64,000 nucleotides of DNA from Streptomyces acidiscabies. GTDB taxonomy: Bacteria; Actinomycetota; Actinomycetes; Streptomycetales; Streptomycetaceae. Below are positions 52,692 to 61,056 of this stretch, piece after piece (positions within the stretch are counted from its first letter, which is position 1; every line of letters starts with the position of its first letter). The notes under the pieces were generated by a model that was given only the letters and a program-made list of their open reading frames with translations, was not told the DNA's origin and made no database searches. Both the position numbers and the translations under genes were made by a program. The stretch is taken from positions 1,550,001 to 1,614,000 of the forward strand of contig NZ_JAGJBY010000002.1 of NCBI RefSeq assembly GCF_020010905.1, given 5' to 3'.

Positions 52692-52788
52692 TTGGCTGGT
52701 GCCCTTTGGTGCGACGCGGCGTCTCCTGGTCAACGCGGGCGAGGGCGAAGGCGCAGGGCTTCCCGTTTGGCTGGTGCCCTTTGGTGCG
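52692..52788 (+). repeat. Direct repeat of 22 bp, two copies
   Basis: The exact sequence TTGGCTGGTGCCCTTTGGTG plus CG occurs at 52692-52713 and 52767-52788, 75 bases apart. The 428-base gap 52481-52908 also holds two terminators and two dispersed repeats; no gene is visible. Confidence 0.75.
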
Positions 52789-52854
52789 GCGCGAGGTTGG
52801 TGCCTTATCGGTGCGACGAACCGGCGTTCCCTGGCCAACTCGGGGCGGCTGCCG

Positions 52855-52920
52855 TTCTTTTAGGGGCGCGGGGTTGTATCGATTTGCGGCTCCGCCGCGT
52901 GGGCGCGATCAGCCACGACG
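52855..52920 (+). repeat. Dispersed intergenic repeat, long form, copy 9
   Basis: TTTTAGGGGCGCGGGGTTGT, then TATCGATTTGC, the GCGGC-TCC-GCCGC hairpin and GCGCGATCAGCCACGACG. The last bases overlap the 3' end of the MFS gene. Confidence 0.8.
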
Positions 52921-54384
52921 GCGCAGCAGCAAGCCACCCACCGAAGCCCCCACCAACACCACCGCCCCCGCAATCGCCGCCCCCTGCATACCCGACGTGA
53001 ACGCCTCCCGCGCCGTCTCCGCGAGTCCCGGCACCCGGTCCGCCATCGCCAGCGCGCCTCCCAACGTGTCCCGAGCCGCATCCGGAGCCGTCCCCGGCAT
53101 CTCGTGCCGATAGATGCCCGTACCGATCGACCCCAGCACCGCCATTCCCATCGCACCCCCGAACTCACTCCCCGTCTCCAGCAACGAAGCCGCAGACCCA
53201 GCCCGTTCAGCCGGCGCAGCCCCCACCGCGAGGTCCGTCATGGGAGCCATCACGGCGACGATCCCGGACGACAGGACACCGCACGCCGCGAGGACGAGCC
53301 ACAGGGAATCCGTACCGGCGAGTGCGAGCATCGCGTAACCGCACGCCGCGACCAGGAACCCGGCGGTCACCACGTACGCCCGGTCAACGCCCTTGTGGAC
53401 GAGGGACGTTGCCAGGGGGGCGGTGACCCCGATCGGTACCGCCGGGAGCAGGGCCCACAGCGATGCCTCCAACGCGCTCTTGCCGAGGACCGATTGAAGG
53501 TACTGCGTGGTGAAGAACGCGGACCCCATCATCCCGAACGCGGCGACGAGGTTGAGCCCGAGGGCCACCCCGAACCCCCGCCTCTTGAACAAGGACGGCG
53601 AGATCATGGGGTGTTGGGCAAGCCGCTGACGCCGGACGAACAGCACCGCGAAGACGAGCCCGACCGCGATGGAGAGCAGGTACTCGCCCCGTACCCCCTC
53701 GGAGGGAATCTCCTTGAGCCCGTAGACGACGGGCAGCACGGCCCCCATGGACAGCGGAACGCTCACCCAGTCGAAGGCACCCGGCGAGGGATCGCGGGAC
53801 TCGGGCAGCAGCACCGGCCCGAGGACCAGCAGCAGGGCCATGGCGGGGAGGTTGACGAGGAAGACGGACCCCCACCAGAAGTACTGCACGAGCACCCCGC
53901 TCATGACGGACCCGAGCGCGACCCCGGCGGTCATGACGGTGGACCACAGCCCGATGGCCTTGGCCCGCTGGGCGGGGTCCGTGAACATGGTCCGCACGAG
54001 GGCCATGGTGGACGGCATGAGCGTGGCCCCGCCGACACCGAGCAGGGCCCGCGCGGCGATGAGCGTCTCGGCGGAGTGCGCGTACGCGGCGAGCAGCGAG
54101 GCCACCCCGAAGGCGACGGCCCCGACGAGCAGCAGCTTCCGCCGCCCGATCCGGTCCCCGAGCGACCCCATGGTCATCAGCAGCCCGGCGAGCACGAACG
54201 CGTAGATGTCGAAGATCCACAGTTGCTGCGTCCCGCTGGGTTCGAGGTCCGCGCTGATCGCGGGGACGGCGAAGTAGAGGACGGACACATCCATGGAGAC
54301 CAGCAGCAGCGGAAGCATCAGCACGGCGAGTGCGGTCCACTCACGCCGTCCGGCACGGGTCACATGCGTTGTCGAGTACGTCAT
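52909..54384 (-). CDS. DHA2-family MFS exporter (EmrB/QacA type)
   Basis: Membrane exporter of 491 residues with about 14 predicted helices, the drug:H+ antiporter-2 layout. Signatures include LLVSMDVSVLYFAVPAI (the DHA2 motif D1-like helix), GSLGDRIGRRKLLL (motif A) and ALLGVGGATLMPSTMALV (motif B/C region). Typical substrates are cationic drugs or dyes. ATG 54384 is used; ATG 54396 adds 4 residues, and neither has a clear ribosome-binding site. Divergent from a TetR gene with an operator-like palindrome directly before its start, so the TetR protein probably represses it. Confidence 0.94.
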   Translation of the reverse strand: MTYSTTHVTRAGRREWTALAVLMLPLLLVSMDVSVLYFAVPAISADLEPSGTQQLWIFDIYAFVLAGLLMTMGSLGDRIGRRKLLLVGAVAFGVASLLAAYAHSAETLIAARALLGVGGATLMPSTMALVRTMFTDPAQRAKAIGLWSTVMTAGVALGSVMSGVLVQYFWWGSVFLVNLPAMALLLVLGPVLLPESRDPSPGAFDWVSVPLSMGAVLPVVYGLKEIPSEGVRGEYLLSIAVGLVFAVLFVRRQRLAQHPMISPSLFKRRGFGVALGLNLVAAFGMMGSAFFTTQYLQSVLGKSALEASLWALLPAVPIGVTAPLATSLVHKGVDRAYVVTAGFLVAACGYAMLALAGTDSLWLVLAACGVLSSGIVAVMAPMTDLAVGAAPAERAGSAASLLETGSEFGGAMGMAVLGSIGTGIYRHEMPGTAPDAARDTLGGALAMADRVPGLAETAREAFTSGMQGAAIAGAVVLVGASVGGLLLRRRG

Positions 54385-54394
54385 GCCGAGAAAC

Positions 54395-54458
54395 ATACAG
54401 ACGTCTTAAACGTTTGTATAGAACGCTTGTATAAGACATGCGTCTGGGACGTTCGTAT
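54395..54458 (+). promoter_or_regulatory. TetR operator candidate between MFS and tetR genes
   Basis: ATACAGACGT (54395-54404), spacer CTTAA, ACGTTTGTAT (54410-54419): 9 of 10 positions complementary. Further half-sites in the same orientation are ACGCTTGTAT (54423-54432) and ACGTTCGTAT (54449-54458). The cluster covers the whole divergent promoter region. Confidence 0.65.
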
Positions 54459-54480
54459 GAACCCGCGCTAGACTGCCCCC

Positions 54481-55056
54481 ATGGGTCACCGTGAAGATCT
54501 GCTCGAAGGAGCCAAGCGCTGCCTCCTGACGAAGGGCTTCGTCAGGACGACAGCCCGCGACATCGTCAAGGAGTCGGGAACGAACCTCGCGTCGATCGGC
54601 TACCACTACGGCTCGAAGGACGCGCTCCTCGCACAGGCGTACGTCGGCCTGGTCGAGGGCATGTCGGACGCGTTCGAGGGCCCCGAACTCACCAGCCCCC
54701 CGGGCTCGTTGGAGCGTTTCGAGGAGGTGTGGACGAACGTCGTCGCGACGATGAAGGAGCCCGCCTCGCTGTGGAGCCTCAGCATGGAGATCGTGGTCAT
54801 GGGTGACCAACTCCCGCAGGTGAGGGACGAGTTGGCGAAAGCCCAGCGCGAGGGTTCACGCGGCTTCGTCGCACTGCTCGCCGGCGTCCCGGAGGCGGAC
54901 GTCACGGACGACACGGCCGACACCCTCGGCGCGTTCTACACGACCCTGATGCTGGGCCTGATCGCGCAGTGGAGGTTCGATCCCAAGTCCGCCCCGGACG
55001 GCAAGGAGTTGACGGAGGGCCTGCGCCGCCTCATGGCAGCAGCCGACCCGAAGTGA
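54481..55056 (+). CDS. TetR-family transcriptional repressor
   Basis: Protein of 191 residues. The HTH is at residues about 8-52 (LLEGAKRCLLTKGFVRTTARDIV, recognition helix in TNLASIGYHYGSKDALL). The C-terminal all-helical domain, WRFDPKSAPDGKELTEGLRRL at its end, resembles the TetR_C_11/AcrR-like group. Divergent from the DHA2 exporter with an obvious inverted-repeat operator between, so it is probably the local drug-responsive repressor. Its 3' end overlaps the convergent ABC ATPase gene by 26 bases. Confidence 0.94.
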   Translation: MGHREDLLEGAKRCLLTKGFVRTTARDIVKESGTNLASIGYHYGSKDALLAQAYVGLVEGMSDAFEGPELTSPPGSLERFEEVWTNVVATMKEPASLWSLSMEIVVMGDQLPQVRDELAKAQREGSRGFVALLAGVPEADVTDDTADTLGAFYTTLMLGLIAQWRFDPKSAPDGKELTEGLRRLMAAADPK

Positions 55057-55723
55057 CCCGCCCGTCCCGCATCTCGACGACCCGATCGGCGAAGTGCCGT
55101 ACGACAGACCGGTCATGACAGATGAACAGGTACCCGAGCCCCAGCTCGTCCCGCAGATCGGCGAGCAGGTTCAGCACCCCGGCCCGCACGGACGGATCGA
55201 GCGCCGACACGGGTTCGTCGAGGACGAGCAGCCGGGGCTCGGACGCCAACGCCCGCGCGATGCCGACGCGTTGGCACTGCCCGCCGGACAGCTCGTGCGG
55301 ACGCCGGTCCGCGTACGACAGGTCGAGACCGACCCGGTCGAGCAGCTCGGCGACCCTCGCCGGACCCGCCACCGGGTCCCACCGCCCCTGCACCTTCAGC
55401 GGCTCGGCGACGGCGTCCCGGACCCGGTGCCGGGGGCTCAGCGAACCGTAGGGGTCCTGGAACACGGGCTGCATACGAGGCCGTACGGCACGCAGCTCGC
55501 GCTCCGGCAGCCCGGTCAACTCCTGCCCCTCGAACCAGACTTCCCCCGAGTCCGGGCGGCGCAGCAGCAGTACGGCCAGCGCGGTCGACGACTTCCCGCA
55601 CCCGCTCGGCCCGTCCAGCGCGAGGGTCTCGCCGGCGCTCAGCGAGAAGGACACCCGGTCCACGGCGGTCGCGGAACCGTACCGGACGACGAGGTCACGG
55701 ACGTCGAGAAGGTACTCGCTCAC
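55031..55723 (-). CDS. ABC transporter ATPase 2 of the Opp/Nik-type importer (OppF/NikE type)
   Basis: ATPase of 230 residues with Walker A GPSGCGKSST, signature LSGGQCQRVG (near residue 140), Walker B LLVLDEPVSALD and switch ICHDRSVV (Arg replaces the usual Leu). It ends soon after the switch region and lacks the OppF C-terminal Cys motif, as in the short NikE/CntF forms. The GTG start overlaps the end of the upstream ATPase by 4 bases (GTGA). Last gene of the unit SBP - fused permease - ATPase 1 - ATPase 2. Confidence 0.92.
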   Translation of the reverse strand: MSEYLLDVRDLVVRYGSATAVDRVSFSLSAGETLALDGPSGCGKSSTALAVLLLRRPDSGEVWFEGQELTGLPERELRAVRPRMQPVFQDPYGSLSPRHRVRDAVAEPLKVQGRWDPVAGPARVAELLDRVGLDLSYADRRPHELSGGQCQRVGIARALASEPRLLVLDEPVSALDPSVRAGVLNLLADLRDELGLGYLFICHDRSVVRHFADRVVEMRDGRVTSGRLLP

Positions 55724-56661
55724 ACGCGCTCCCAGTGATGGCAGGCGACCGTCCGCCCGTCGGCCTCCCGAGGTTCGGGTTCCGTCACCCGGCACACCTC
55801 GGTCACGAACGAACAGCGCGGCGCGAACGCGCACCCCGCCGAAACCGCCCCCGGCAACGGGGGGTTGCCGGCGAGCACGGGCAGCCGCTTCGGCCCGCCC
55901 GGACGCGGCAGCGAGGCCAGCAGCCCGGCCGTGTACGGCGCACGCGGCGCCCCGAGTACCCGTTCGGCGGGCCCGAGTTCGACCACCCGCCCCGCGTACA
56001 TCACCAGCACCCGGTCCGCGTGCCGCCGTACCGACTCCACGTCGTGCGTCACCAGCACCAGCGCGGACGCCTGGGCCCGCAGCAGCGCCAGCACCTGTTC
56101 GCGCCGCTCCTCGTCCAGCGCGGTCGTCGGCTCGTCCGCGACCAGGATCTCCGGCTCGTTGACGGTCGCCATCGCGACGACCGCCCGCTGCCGCATCCCG
56201 CCGGAGTACTCGTGCGGATACGCCCGCGCCTTCCGTGCGGCGTCCGGAATCCCGACCCGCTCCAGCGCGGCGACGGCCAGCGCCCGCGCCTCGGTCCGAG
56301 ACACGCGCCGCACCGACCGTACGGCGGCGGCGAGTTGATCGCCGACGGGGTGCACGGGGGAGAGCGCGGACAACGCGTCCTGAGGAACCAGCGCGATACG
56401 CCGCCCCCGCTGACCCGACAAGTCCGGCTCCACGGCGCCGCCTCGCACCGCCTCCCTCGGCAGCATCCCGAGCAGCGCGCGGGCGGTGAGCGACTTCCCG
56501 GCCCCCGACTCGCCCACGATCGCGAGGACTTCACCGGCCCGGACGTCGAAGGAGACGCCCCGGACGGCTTCGACGCCGGAGAAGGAGACGCGGAGGTCAC
56601 GGACGGAGAGGAGGGGAGCATCTGTCTGCTCGCTCCTCAACTCCCCTTCGGCTCGCACCAC
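55720..56661 (-). CDS. ABC transporter ATPase 1 of the Opp/Nik-type importer (OppD/NikD type)
   Basis: ATPase of about 313 residues with Walker A GESGAGKSLTA, signature YSGGMRQRAV, Walker B LVADEPTTALD, switch VTHDVESV, and the C-terminal Cys segment SAGCAFAPRCSF followed by ACHHW typical of OppD-like ATPases. Start: GTG at 56661, 4 bases after the permease stop; GTG 56658 is also possible and neither has a strong ribosome-binding site. The frame is open further upstream only as a shadow of the permease gene. Confidence 0.92.
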   Translation of the reverse strand: MVRAEGELRSEQTDAPLLSVRDLRVSFSGVEAVRGVSFDVRAGEVLAIVGESGAGKSLTARALLGMLPREAVRGGAVEPDLSGQRGRRIALVPQDALSALSPVHPVGDQLAAAVRSVRRVSRTEARALAVAALERVGIPDAARKARAYPHEYSGGMRQRAVVAMATVNEPEILVADEPTTALDEERREQVLALLRAQASALVLVTHDVESVRRHADRVLVMYAGRVVELGPAERVLGAPRAPYTAGLLASLPRPGGPKRLPVLAGNPPLPGAVSAGCAFAPRCSFVTEVCRVTEPEPREADGRTVACHHWERV

Positions 56662-56665
56662 TTCG

Positions 56666-58408
56666 TCACGCTGCAAGAGACACTTCCTTCTTCGCCTTCC
56701 GACGCTCCCGCCCCTCCACGAAAGCCGCTCCCGACACCGCGAGCCCCGCCAGCACGGCCAGCGCCACCGCGGGAGCCAGCGCCGCCCAGGGAGCCCGCTC
56801 CACATAAGCCCGCGACTCGTCGAGCAGCAACCCCCACTCGGGCGCCGGAGGCTGAGCCCCGAGCCCCAGGAACCCGAGCGACGCCAGCGCCAGCGCGATC
56901 CCCGGCAGCCGCAGCAAGGCGTGCCGGGCGACCGGCCCCGCCACCGTGGGCAGCACATGCCGGGTGAGAATCCACAACGGCGTCGCCCCGATGGCCCGTT
57001 GAGCCGTCAGGAACGCCGAAGCCCGCACCTCCTGCACCAGCGCGGCCGTATGCGCGGCAAGAGCGGGCCACGACACCAGCGCAACGGCCAAGGCGGCGCC
57101 CCCGGTTCCCGGCCCGGTCGCCGCGACGACCAGAATCCCCACGATGACCGGCGGCAACGCGTTCGCGATGTCCGCAGCCCCCTCGGCGACGCCGGGCAGG
57201 AACCCGAGCGCGAGCCCGACGACCAGCCCCAGCAGGCAGACGGCGGCGGCGGTCCCGACCGTCGTGGCCGCGCCGTGCCCGAGCCGCGCGAGCACATCCC
57301 GCCCCAGCCCGTCCGTCCCGAGGGGATGCCCCCAACTCGGCGCGGAAAGCCGCTCGTCGGTGTGCACGGAGTACGGATCGCGCAGCACCCCCCACCCCAC
57401 GGCCCCCGCGAGCACCGCGAACAACACCACCGGCACGGCCACCGGCACCCGCACCGGCCGGGGCGGCGGCAACGTCAGCGACGCGTCCCGCAGCGCGGGC
57501 CCCAGCAACCGGCGCCGCACCAGCGCCGACAGCGCCCCGATGACGAGCCCGAGCAGCAGCAGGGCCAGCACCGAGCCCTGGAGCAGCGGCAGGTCCTGCG
57601 ACTTGGCCGCGCCGAGCGCCGTACGCCCGATGCCGGGGACCGCGAAGACGGTCTCCACGGCGACCGCGCCGCCCGTCAGGCCGACGGCGACCATCCCGAA
57701 CTGCGGGACGAGCGGCGGCAGTACGCGCCGCAGCGCCGCCCCGGCGACCCGCGTACGGCTCACCCCGGCGCCCCGCCACAGCTCGACCCACCGCTCGTCG
57801 AGCACGGAGGGCAGCGCGTCCGCGACGAGCCGCCCCAGCAGGCCACCGGCGGGCACGCCGAGCGCAACTGCGGGCAGGATCATGTGCGTCGGTCCCTCCC
57901 AGCCGGACGTGGGGAGCCAGCCGAACCACACCCCGAACACCAGCAGCCCGACCGTCGCGAGCAGGAACTCCGGTACGGCCGCCAGCATCGCGGCCCCGGC
58001 CCCCGCCGAACCCCGCCCGCGCACCAGTACCGGCGCGACGATCAGCGCGGCCAGCAGCACGGCGACGAAGAGGGCCGCGCCCATCAGGGCCAGCGAGACC
58101 TGGAGCCCGGCGGTGACCGACGGGAGGACGTCCGTGCCGGAGACCCAGGACGTGCCGAGGTCGCCGCGCAGCAGGTCGGAGGCCCAACTCCCCAGCAGGG
58201 AAAGGGGACCGGCGTCCAGACCGAGGTCCCGCCGGATCGAGTCCAGCGCTTCCTTCGTCGGCTCCTGCTCCGCCGAGCGTGCCCGCAGGACGGTCAGCGC
58301 GGGGTCGTTCCCGGAGAGCCAGGGGAGCAGTCCGACGGCGGCAACGACCGCCAGAAGACCGAGAGTTCGGGTCGACCCGGCCGAACTCGGCCTCAAGAAC
58401 GACCTCAT
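56666..58408 (-). CDS. Fused Opp/Nik-type ABC permease (OppB- plus OppC-like in one chain)
   Basis: Protein of 580 residues that combines both membrane subunits of a peptide/nickel-type importer. The N-terminal half (about residues 1-285) is OppB-like: RRDLGLDAGPLSLLGSWASD, LRGDLGTSWVSG, and the coupling segment RWVELWRGAGVSRTRVAGAA. The C-terminal half (about 310-575) is OppC-like: HPLGTDGLGRDVLARLGHGA, and a second coupling segment FLTAQRAIGATPLWILTRHVLP. Each half has about six helices. Normally these are separate genes. The ATG at 58408 overlaps the stop of the binding-protein gene (ATGA). Confidence 0.92.
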   Translation of the reverse strand: MRSFLRPSSAGSTRTLGLLAVVAAVGLLPWLSGNDPALTVLRARSAEQEPTKEALDSIRRDLGLDAGPLSLLGSWASDLLRGDLGTSWVSGTDVLPSVTAGLQVSLALMGAALFVAVLLAALIVAPVLVRGRGSAGAGAAMLAAVPEFLLATVGLLVFGVWFGWLPTSGWEGPTHMILPAVALGVPAGGLLGRLVADALPSVLDERWVELWRGAGVSRTRVAGAALRRVLPPLVPQFGMVAVGLTGGAVAVETVFAVPGIGRTALGAAKSQDLPLLQGSVLALLLLGLVIGALSALVRRRLLGPALRDASLTLPPPRPVRVPVAVPVVLFAVLAGAVGWGVLRDPYSVHTDERLSAPSWGHPLGTDGLGRDVLARLGHGAATTVGTAAAVCLLGLVVGLALGFLPGVAEGAADIANALPPVIVGILVVAATGPGTGGAALAVALVSWPALAAHTAALVQEVRASAFLTAQRAIGATPLWILTRHVLPTVAGPVARHALLRLPGIALALASLGFLGLGAQPPAPEWGLLLDESRAYVERAPWAALAPAVALAVLAGLAVSGAAFVEGRERRKAKKEVSLAA

Positions 58409-59898
58409 GAACCCACGTACGTCGAAGCCGTGACCAGCTCCCGCTCCCGGGGATCGTGCGCCGCGTCCACCACCCCGGCCGCGTCCCCCTGGATCACCCG
58501 CTCGTGCAGCATCGGCACCGCCGCGTCGGTCGCCAGCACGGCCGCCTCCCCGGCGATGATCGCGGCCCGCCGCGCCGCACCGGTCGGCTGGGCGCCCGCC
58601 TTCTTCAACGCGGCGTCCACGGAAGGGTCCTTGAGCTGGGCGATGTTGAACGAGCCGTCCGACGCGAAGTCGCTGTACAGGTACGCCACCGGGTCCCCGG
58701 AGTCGAGGACGGTCGCCCGCGAGAGGATGAACGCGTCGAACTTCCCGGCCAGCGCGTCCGCTTCGATCGCCGAGTACTCGCGCACCTCCAGCCGCACCTT
58801 GAACCCGGCCTTCTGGAGCTGCTGTTGGAGCGCGGCGGCCACCTCGGGCAGCTCGGCGCGGTCGGTGAACGTGCCGATGGTGATGCTGGTGCCCTTCGGC
58901 TGACCGGCGGCGGCCCGCGTCACCGGCTTGCGCAGCCCGGCGGCCCACGGGAGCGCGGGGCCGAGCAGCCCCTTCGCGACGTCCGCGCGGCCCTCGTACA
59001 CGCCCTTCACGATCGACTCGGCGTCGATGGCCTGCCGGGCGGCGGCCCGCAGCGAGGCGTCCTTGAAGGGGCCCGAAGAGGTGTTCAGGTAAAGGGTGTT
59101 GGTGCGGGGCATCGGGACTTCGGTGATCAGCTTCTTGTCGAGCAGCGCGGCCTGCGACACCGGTACCGCCTCGACGATGTCCGCCTCGCCGCTGCGCAGG
59201 GCGGCGGCCCGGGCGGTGCCGTCGGGCACGAACTTCACGTCGATACCGGGGGACTTGGCCTTGGGGCCCCAGTAGCCGTCGTAGCGGTCGAGGGTCGCGG
59301 ACGAAGTGCCGTTCACGGCAACCAACTTGAAGGGGCCGGTGCCCGCGCCGACCGGGTTCACCGTCTTTCCGGTGTACGCCTTCGCCGCGAGGATCGACAG
59401 CTGGGGGGAGCTGAGGCGCTGGGGGAGGAGGGGGTCCTCGTCGGCGGTCGTGACGACCACGTTGTCACCGGACGCCTTCACCGTCAGCTCGACGCCGTCC
59501 AGGATGCGGGGCTTGGGGGCGGCGGTGGCGGCTCTCGCCAGGGACCTCACGACGGCGTCGGCGTCCAGCTCCGTACCGTCGTGGAAGGTGACGCCGCCGC
59601 GCAGGGCGAACGTCCAACTCTTCCCGGACCGCGTCCACTTGGTCGCCAGCGCGGGCTGGGCGTCCCCGTTCGCGTTCAGCTTCACCAGCGTCTCCGCCGT
59701 GGACCAGCGCGACAGTTTGAACGCGTCGTCCGACAGCGGCGACAGGCCCGAGCGGGGCGGCTGCATCATCGCGACGCGGACACGCTTCCCGCCGTCCCCG
59801 CTCGCACCGGACGACCCCGTGAAGCAGCCCGACACGAGCAGCGTCGAGGCCGCCGTGAGGGCGGTGGCGGGTATGAGACGGCGAGCGGGCAGGCGCAC
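58405..59898 (-). CDS. Substrate-binding lipoprotein of the Opp/Nik-type importer
   Basis: Family 5 solute-binding lipoprotein (SBP_bac_5), 497 residues. The signal peptide ends in lipobox LLVSGC (Cys near residue 25). The mature part has QPALATKWTRSGKSWTFALR and GVTFHDGTELDADAVV, the family signature region, GTGPFKL and DRYDGYWGP. Family members bind peptides, nickel-histidine or metallophore-metal complexes. GTG 59898 has GGAGGG 3-8 bases upstream. It is the first gene of the operon, and a Zur-box-like palindrome lies 56-70 bases before it. Confidence 0.93.
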   Translation of the reverse strand: MRLPARRLIPATALTAASTLLVSGCFTGSSGASGDGGKRVRVAMMQPPRSGLSPLSDDAFKLSRWSTAETLVKLNANGDAQPALATKWTRSGKSWTFALRGGVTFHDGTELDADAVVRSLARAATAAPKPRILDGVELTVKASGDNVVVTTADEDPLLPQRLSSPQLSILAAKAYTGKTVNPVGAGTGPFKLVAVNGTSSATLDRYDGYWGPKAKSPGIDVKFVPDGTARAAALRSGEADIVEAVPVSQAALLDKKLITEVPMPRTNTLYLNTSSGPFKDASLRAAARQAIDAESIVKGVYEGRADVAKGLLGPALPWAAGLRKPVTRAAAGQPKGTSITIGTFTDRAELPEVAAALQQQLQKAGFKVRLEVREYSAIEADALAGKFDAFILSRATVLDSGDPVAYLYSDFASDGSFNIAQLKDPSVDAALKKAGAQPTGAARRAAIIAGEAAVLATDAAVPMLHERVIQGDAAGVVDAAHDPRERELVTASTYVGS

Positions 59899-59953
59899 GG
59901 AGCCCTCCGGGTAAAAGGGTGGTCAAGGCATGGTTGACCAGACCGTAGCACGA

Positions 59954-59968
59954 TGACAATCGTTTTCA
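59954..59968 (-). promoter_or_regulatory. Zur-box-like operator upstream of the Opp/Nik-type operon
   Basis: TGACAATCGTTTTCA reads as a 7-1-7 inverted repeat: left arm TGACAAT, right arm (other strand) TGAAAAC. Each arm has one mismatch to TGAAAAT, the half-site of the actinobacterial zinc regulator Zur as I remember it (TGAAAATNATTTTCA). It is the only such box I found and it is at the start of this importer operon. Confidence 0.6.
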
Positions 59969-60022
59969 ACAGCCGCCCTCTCGCCGTCTCCGGGAGCCCG
60001 GATGATCAGGCCGTCCGGATGA

Positions 60023-60952
60023 TCAGACCGTGAGCACGACCTTGCCCCGCAGATGACCACCGTCGAGCAGCCGGTGCGCGTCGGCGACGCGCTCGAACGG
60101 GAACGTCTCCTGCACGTGGACCCGGAGCTTGCCCTGTTCGACGAGGTCGACGAGTCCGCGCAGGGCGAGCAGATCCGGGCCGACCGCGATGCCGCTGAAG
60201 CGCATGCCGGCCGCCTCGTACGCGGCGATGAGCTCCCGGTCCTCCTCGGTGACCGCCGTCACCAGATGACCCCCCGGGCGGAGCACGCCGAGGGACCGCG
60301 CGGCGGTGTCGCCGCCGATCGTGTCGAGCACGACGTCGATGTCGCGGACCTTCTCGGTGAAGTCGACCGCCGTGTAGTCGATCACCTCGTCGGCGCCGAG
60401 CCCCTCGACGAACGTCCGCTTGCTCCCGCCGGCCGTCGTGATCACGTACGCGCCGCGTGCTTTCGCGATCTGGATCGCCACGTGGCCGACCCCGCCGCCA
60501 CCGCCGTGGACCAGGACGCGGTCGCCCTCGCCCACCCCGGCGAGGTCGACGAGCCCCTGCCACGCCGTCAGCCCGACGGCCGGCAGCGCCGCCGCCTCGA
60601 CGTGCGAGAGCGACGCCGGCTTGCGGGCCAGGTGCAGCGCCGGTGCCGACACGGCCTCGGCGTACGCGCGCGCGGCCTGCGGGAACATCGGCAGCCCGAA
60701 CACCTCGTCACCGGGCCTGAACCGCCAGGTCCCCGGCGCCTGTTCGACCACGCCGCTGATGTCCCAGCCGAGAACGAACGGCGGGCTGCCGAGCAGCGGG
60801 AACTCGCTGGCGCGCAGACGCGCCTCCAGCGGGTTCAGCCCGATCGCCTTGACCCGGACGAGGACCTCGGCTCGCAGGGGCCGGGGCTCGGGCGCGTCCA
60901 CGACGGTGAGCACCTCGGGACCGCCGAGCGTCTGCTGGGTGATGACTCGCAT
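60023..60952 (-). CDS. Zinc-independent MDR oxidoreductase (NADP-dependent quinone oxidoreductase)
   Basis: Medium-chain dehydrogenase of 309 residues. KAIGLNPLEARLRASEF opens the catalytic domain, and VLVHGGGGGVGHVAIQIAKARG is the cofactor-binding loop (near residue 148) with AGGSKR choosing NADP. The ends of the family motif, GGHLRGKVVLTV, are present. No zinc ligand Cys set is visible, so it belongs to the zinc-free QOR group. The ATG has AGGAGAG in front. Divergent from the HxlR gene, with inverted repeats between; the repressor probably controls it, as in other oxidoreductase-HxlR pairs. Substrate unknown. Confidence 0.93.
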   Translation of the reverse strand: MRVITQQTLGGPEVLTVVDAPEPRPLRAEVLVRVKAIGLNPLEARLRASEFPLLGSPPFVLGWDISGVVEQAPGTWRFRPGDEVFGLPMFPQAARAYAEAVSAPALHLARKPASLSHVEAAALPAVGLTAWQGLVDLAGVGEGDRVLVHGGGGGVGHVAIQIAKARGAYVITTAGGSKRTFVEGLGADEVIDYTAVDFTEKVRDIDVVLDTIGGDTAARSLGVLRPGGHLVTAVTEEDRELIAAYEAAGMRFSGIAVGPDLLALRGLVDLVEQGKLRVHVQETFPFERVADAHRLLDGGHLRGKVVLTV

Positions 60953-61024
60953 GACTCTCCTGTGCTTCGAAAGCGCTGGAAGTTCGGGGGGAGAACCCAG
61001 GCTAGGTTTCCGACAGGAACCGCC

Positions 61025-61049
61025 AAGTACCTGAGAGCGCGGGTACCTT
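61025..61049 (+). promoter_or_regulatory. Candidate HxlR operator
   Basis: AAGTACC (61025-61031) and GGTACCTT (61042-61049) form an imperfect inverted repeat just before the HxlR start at 61057 and in the divergent promoter region. HxlR-family sites often have this GTACC/GGTAC form. Confidence 0.5.
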
Positions 61050-61056
61050 GGGCGCC

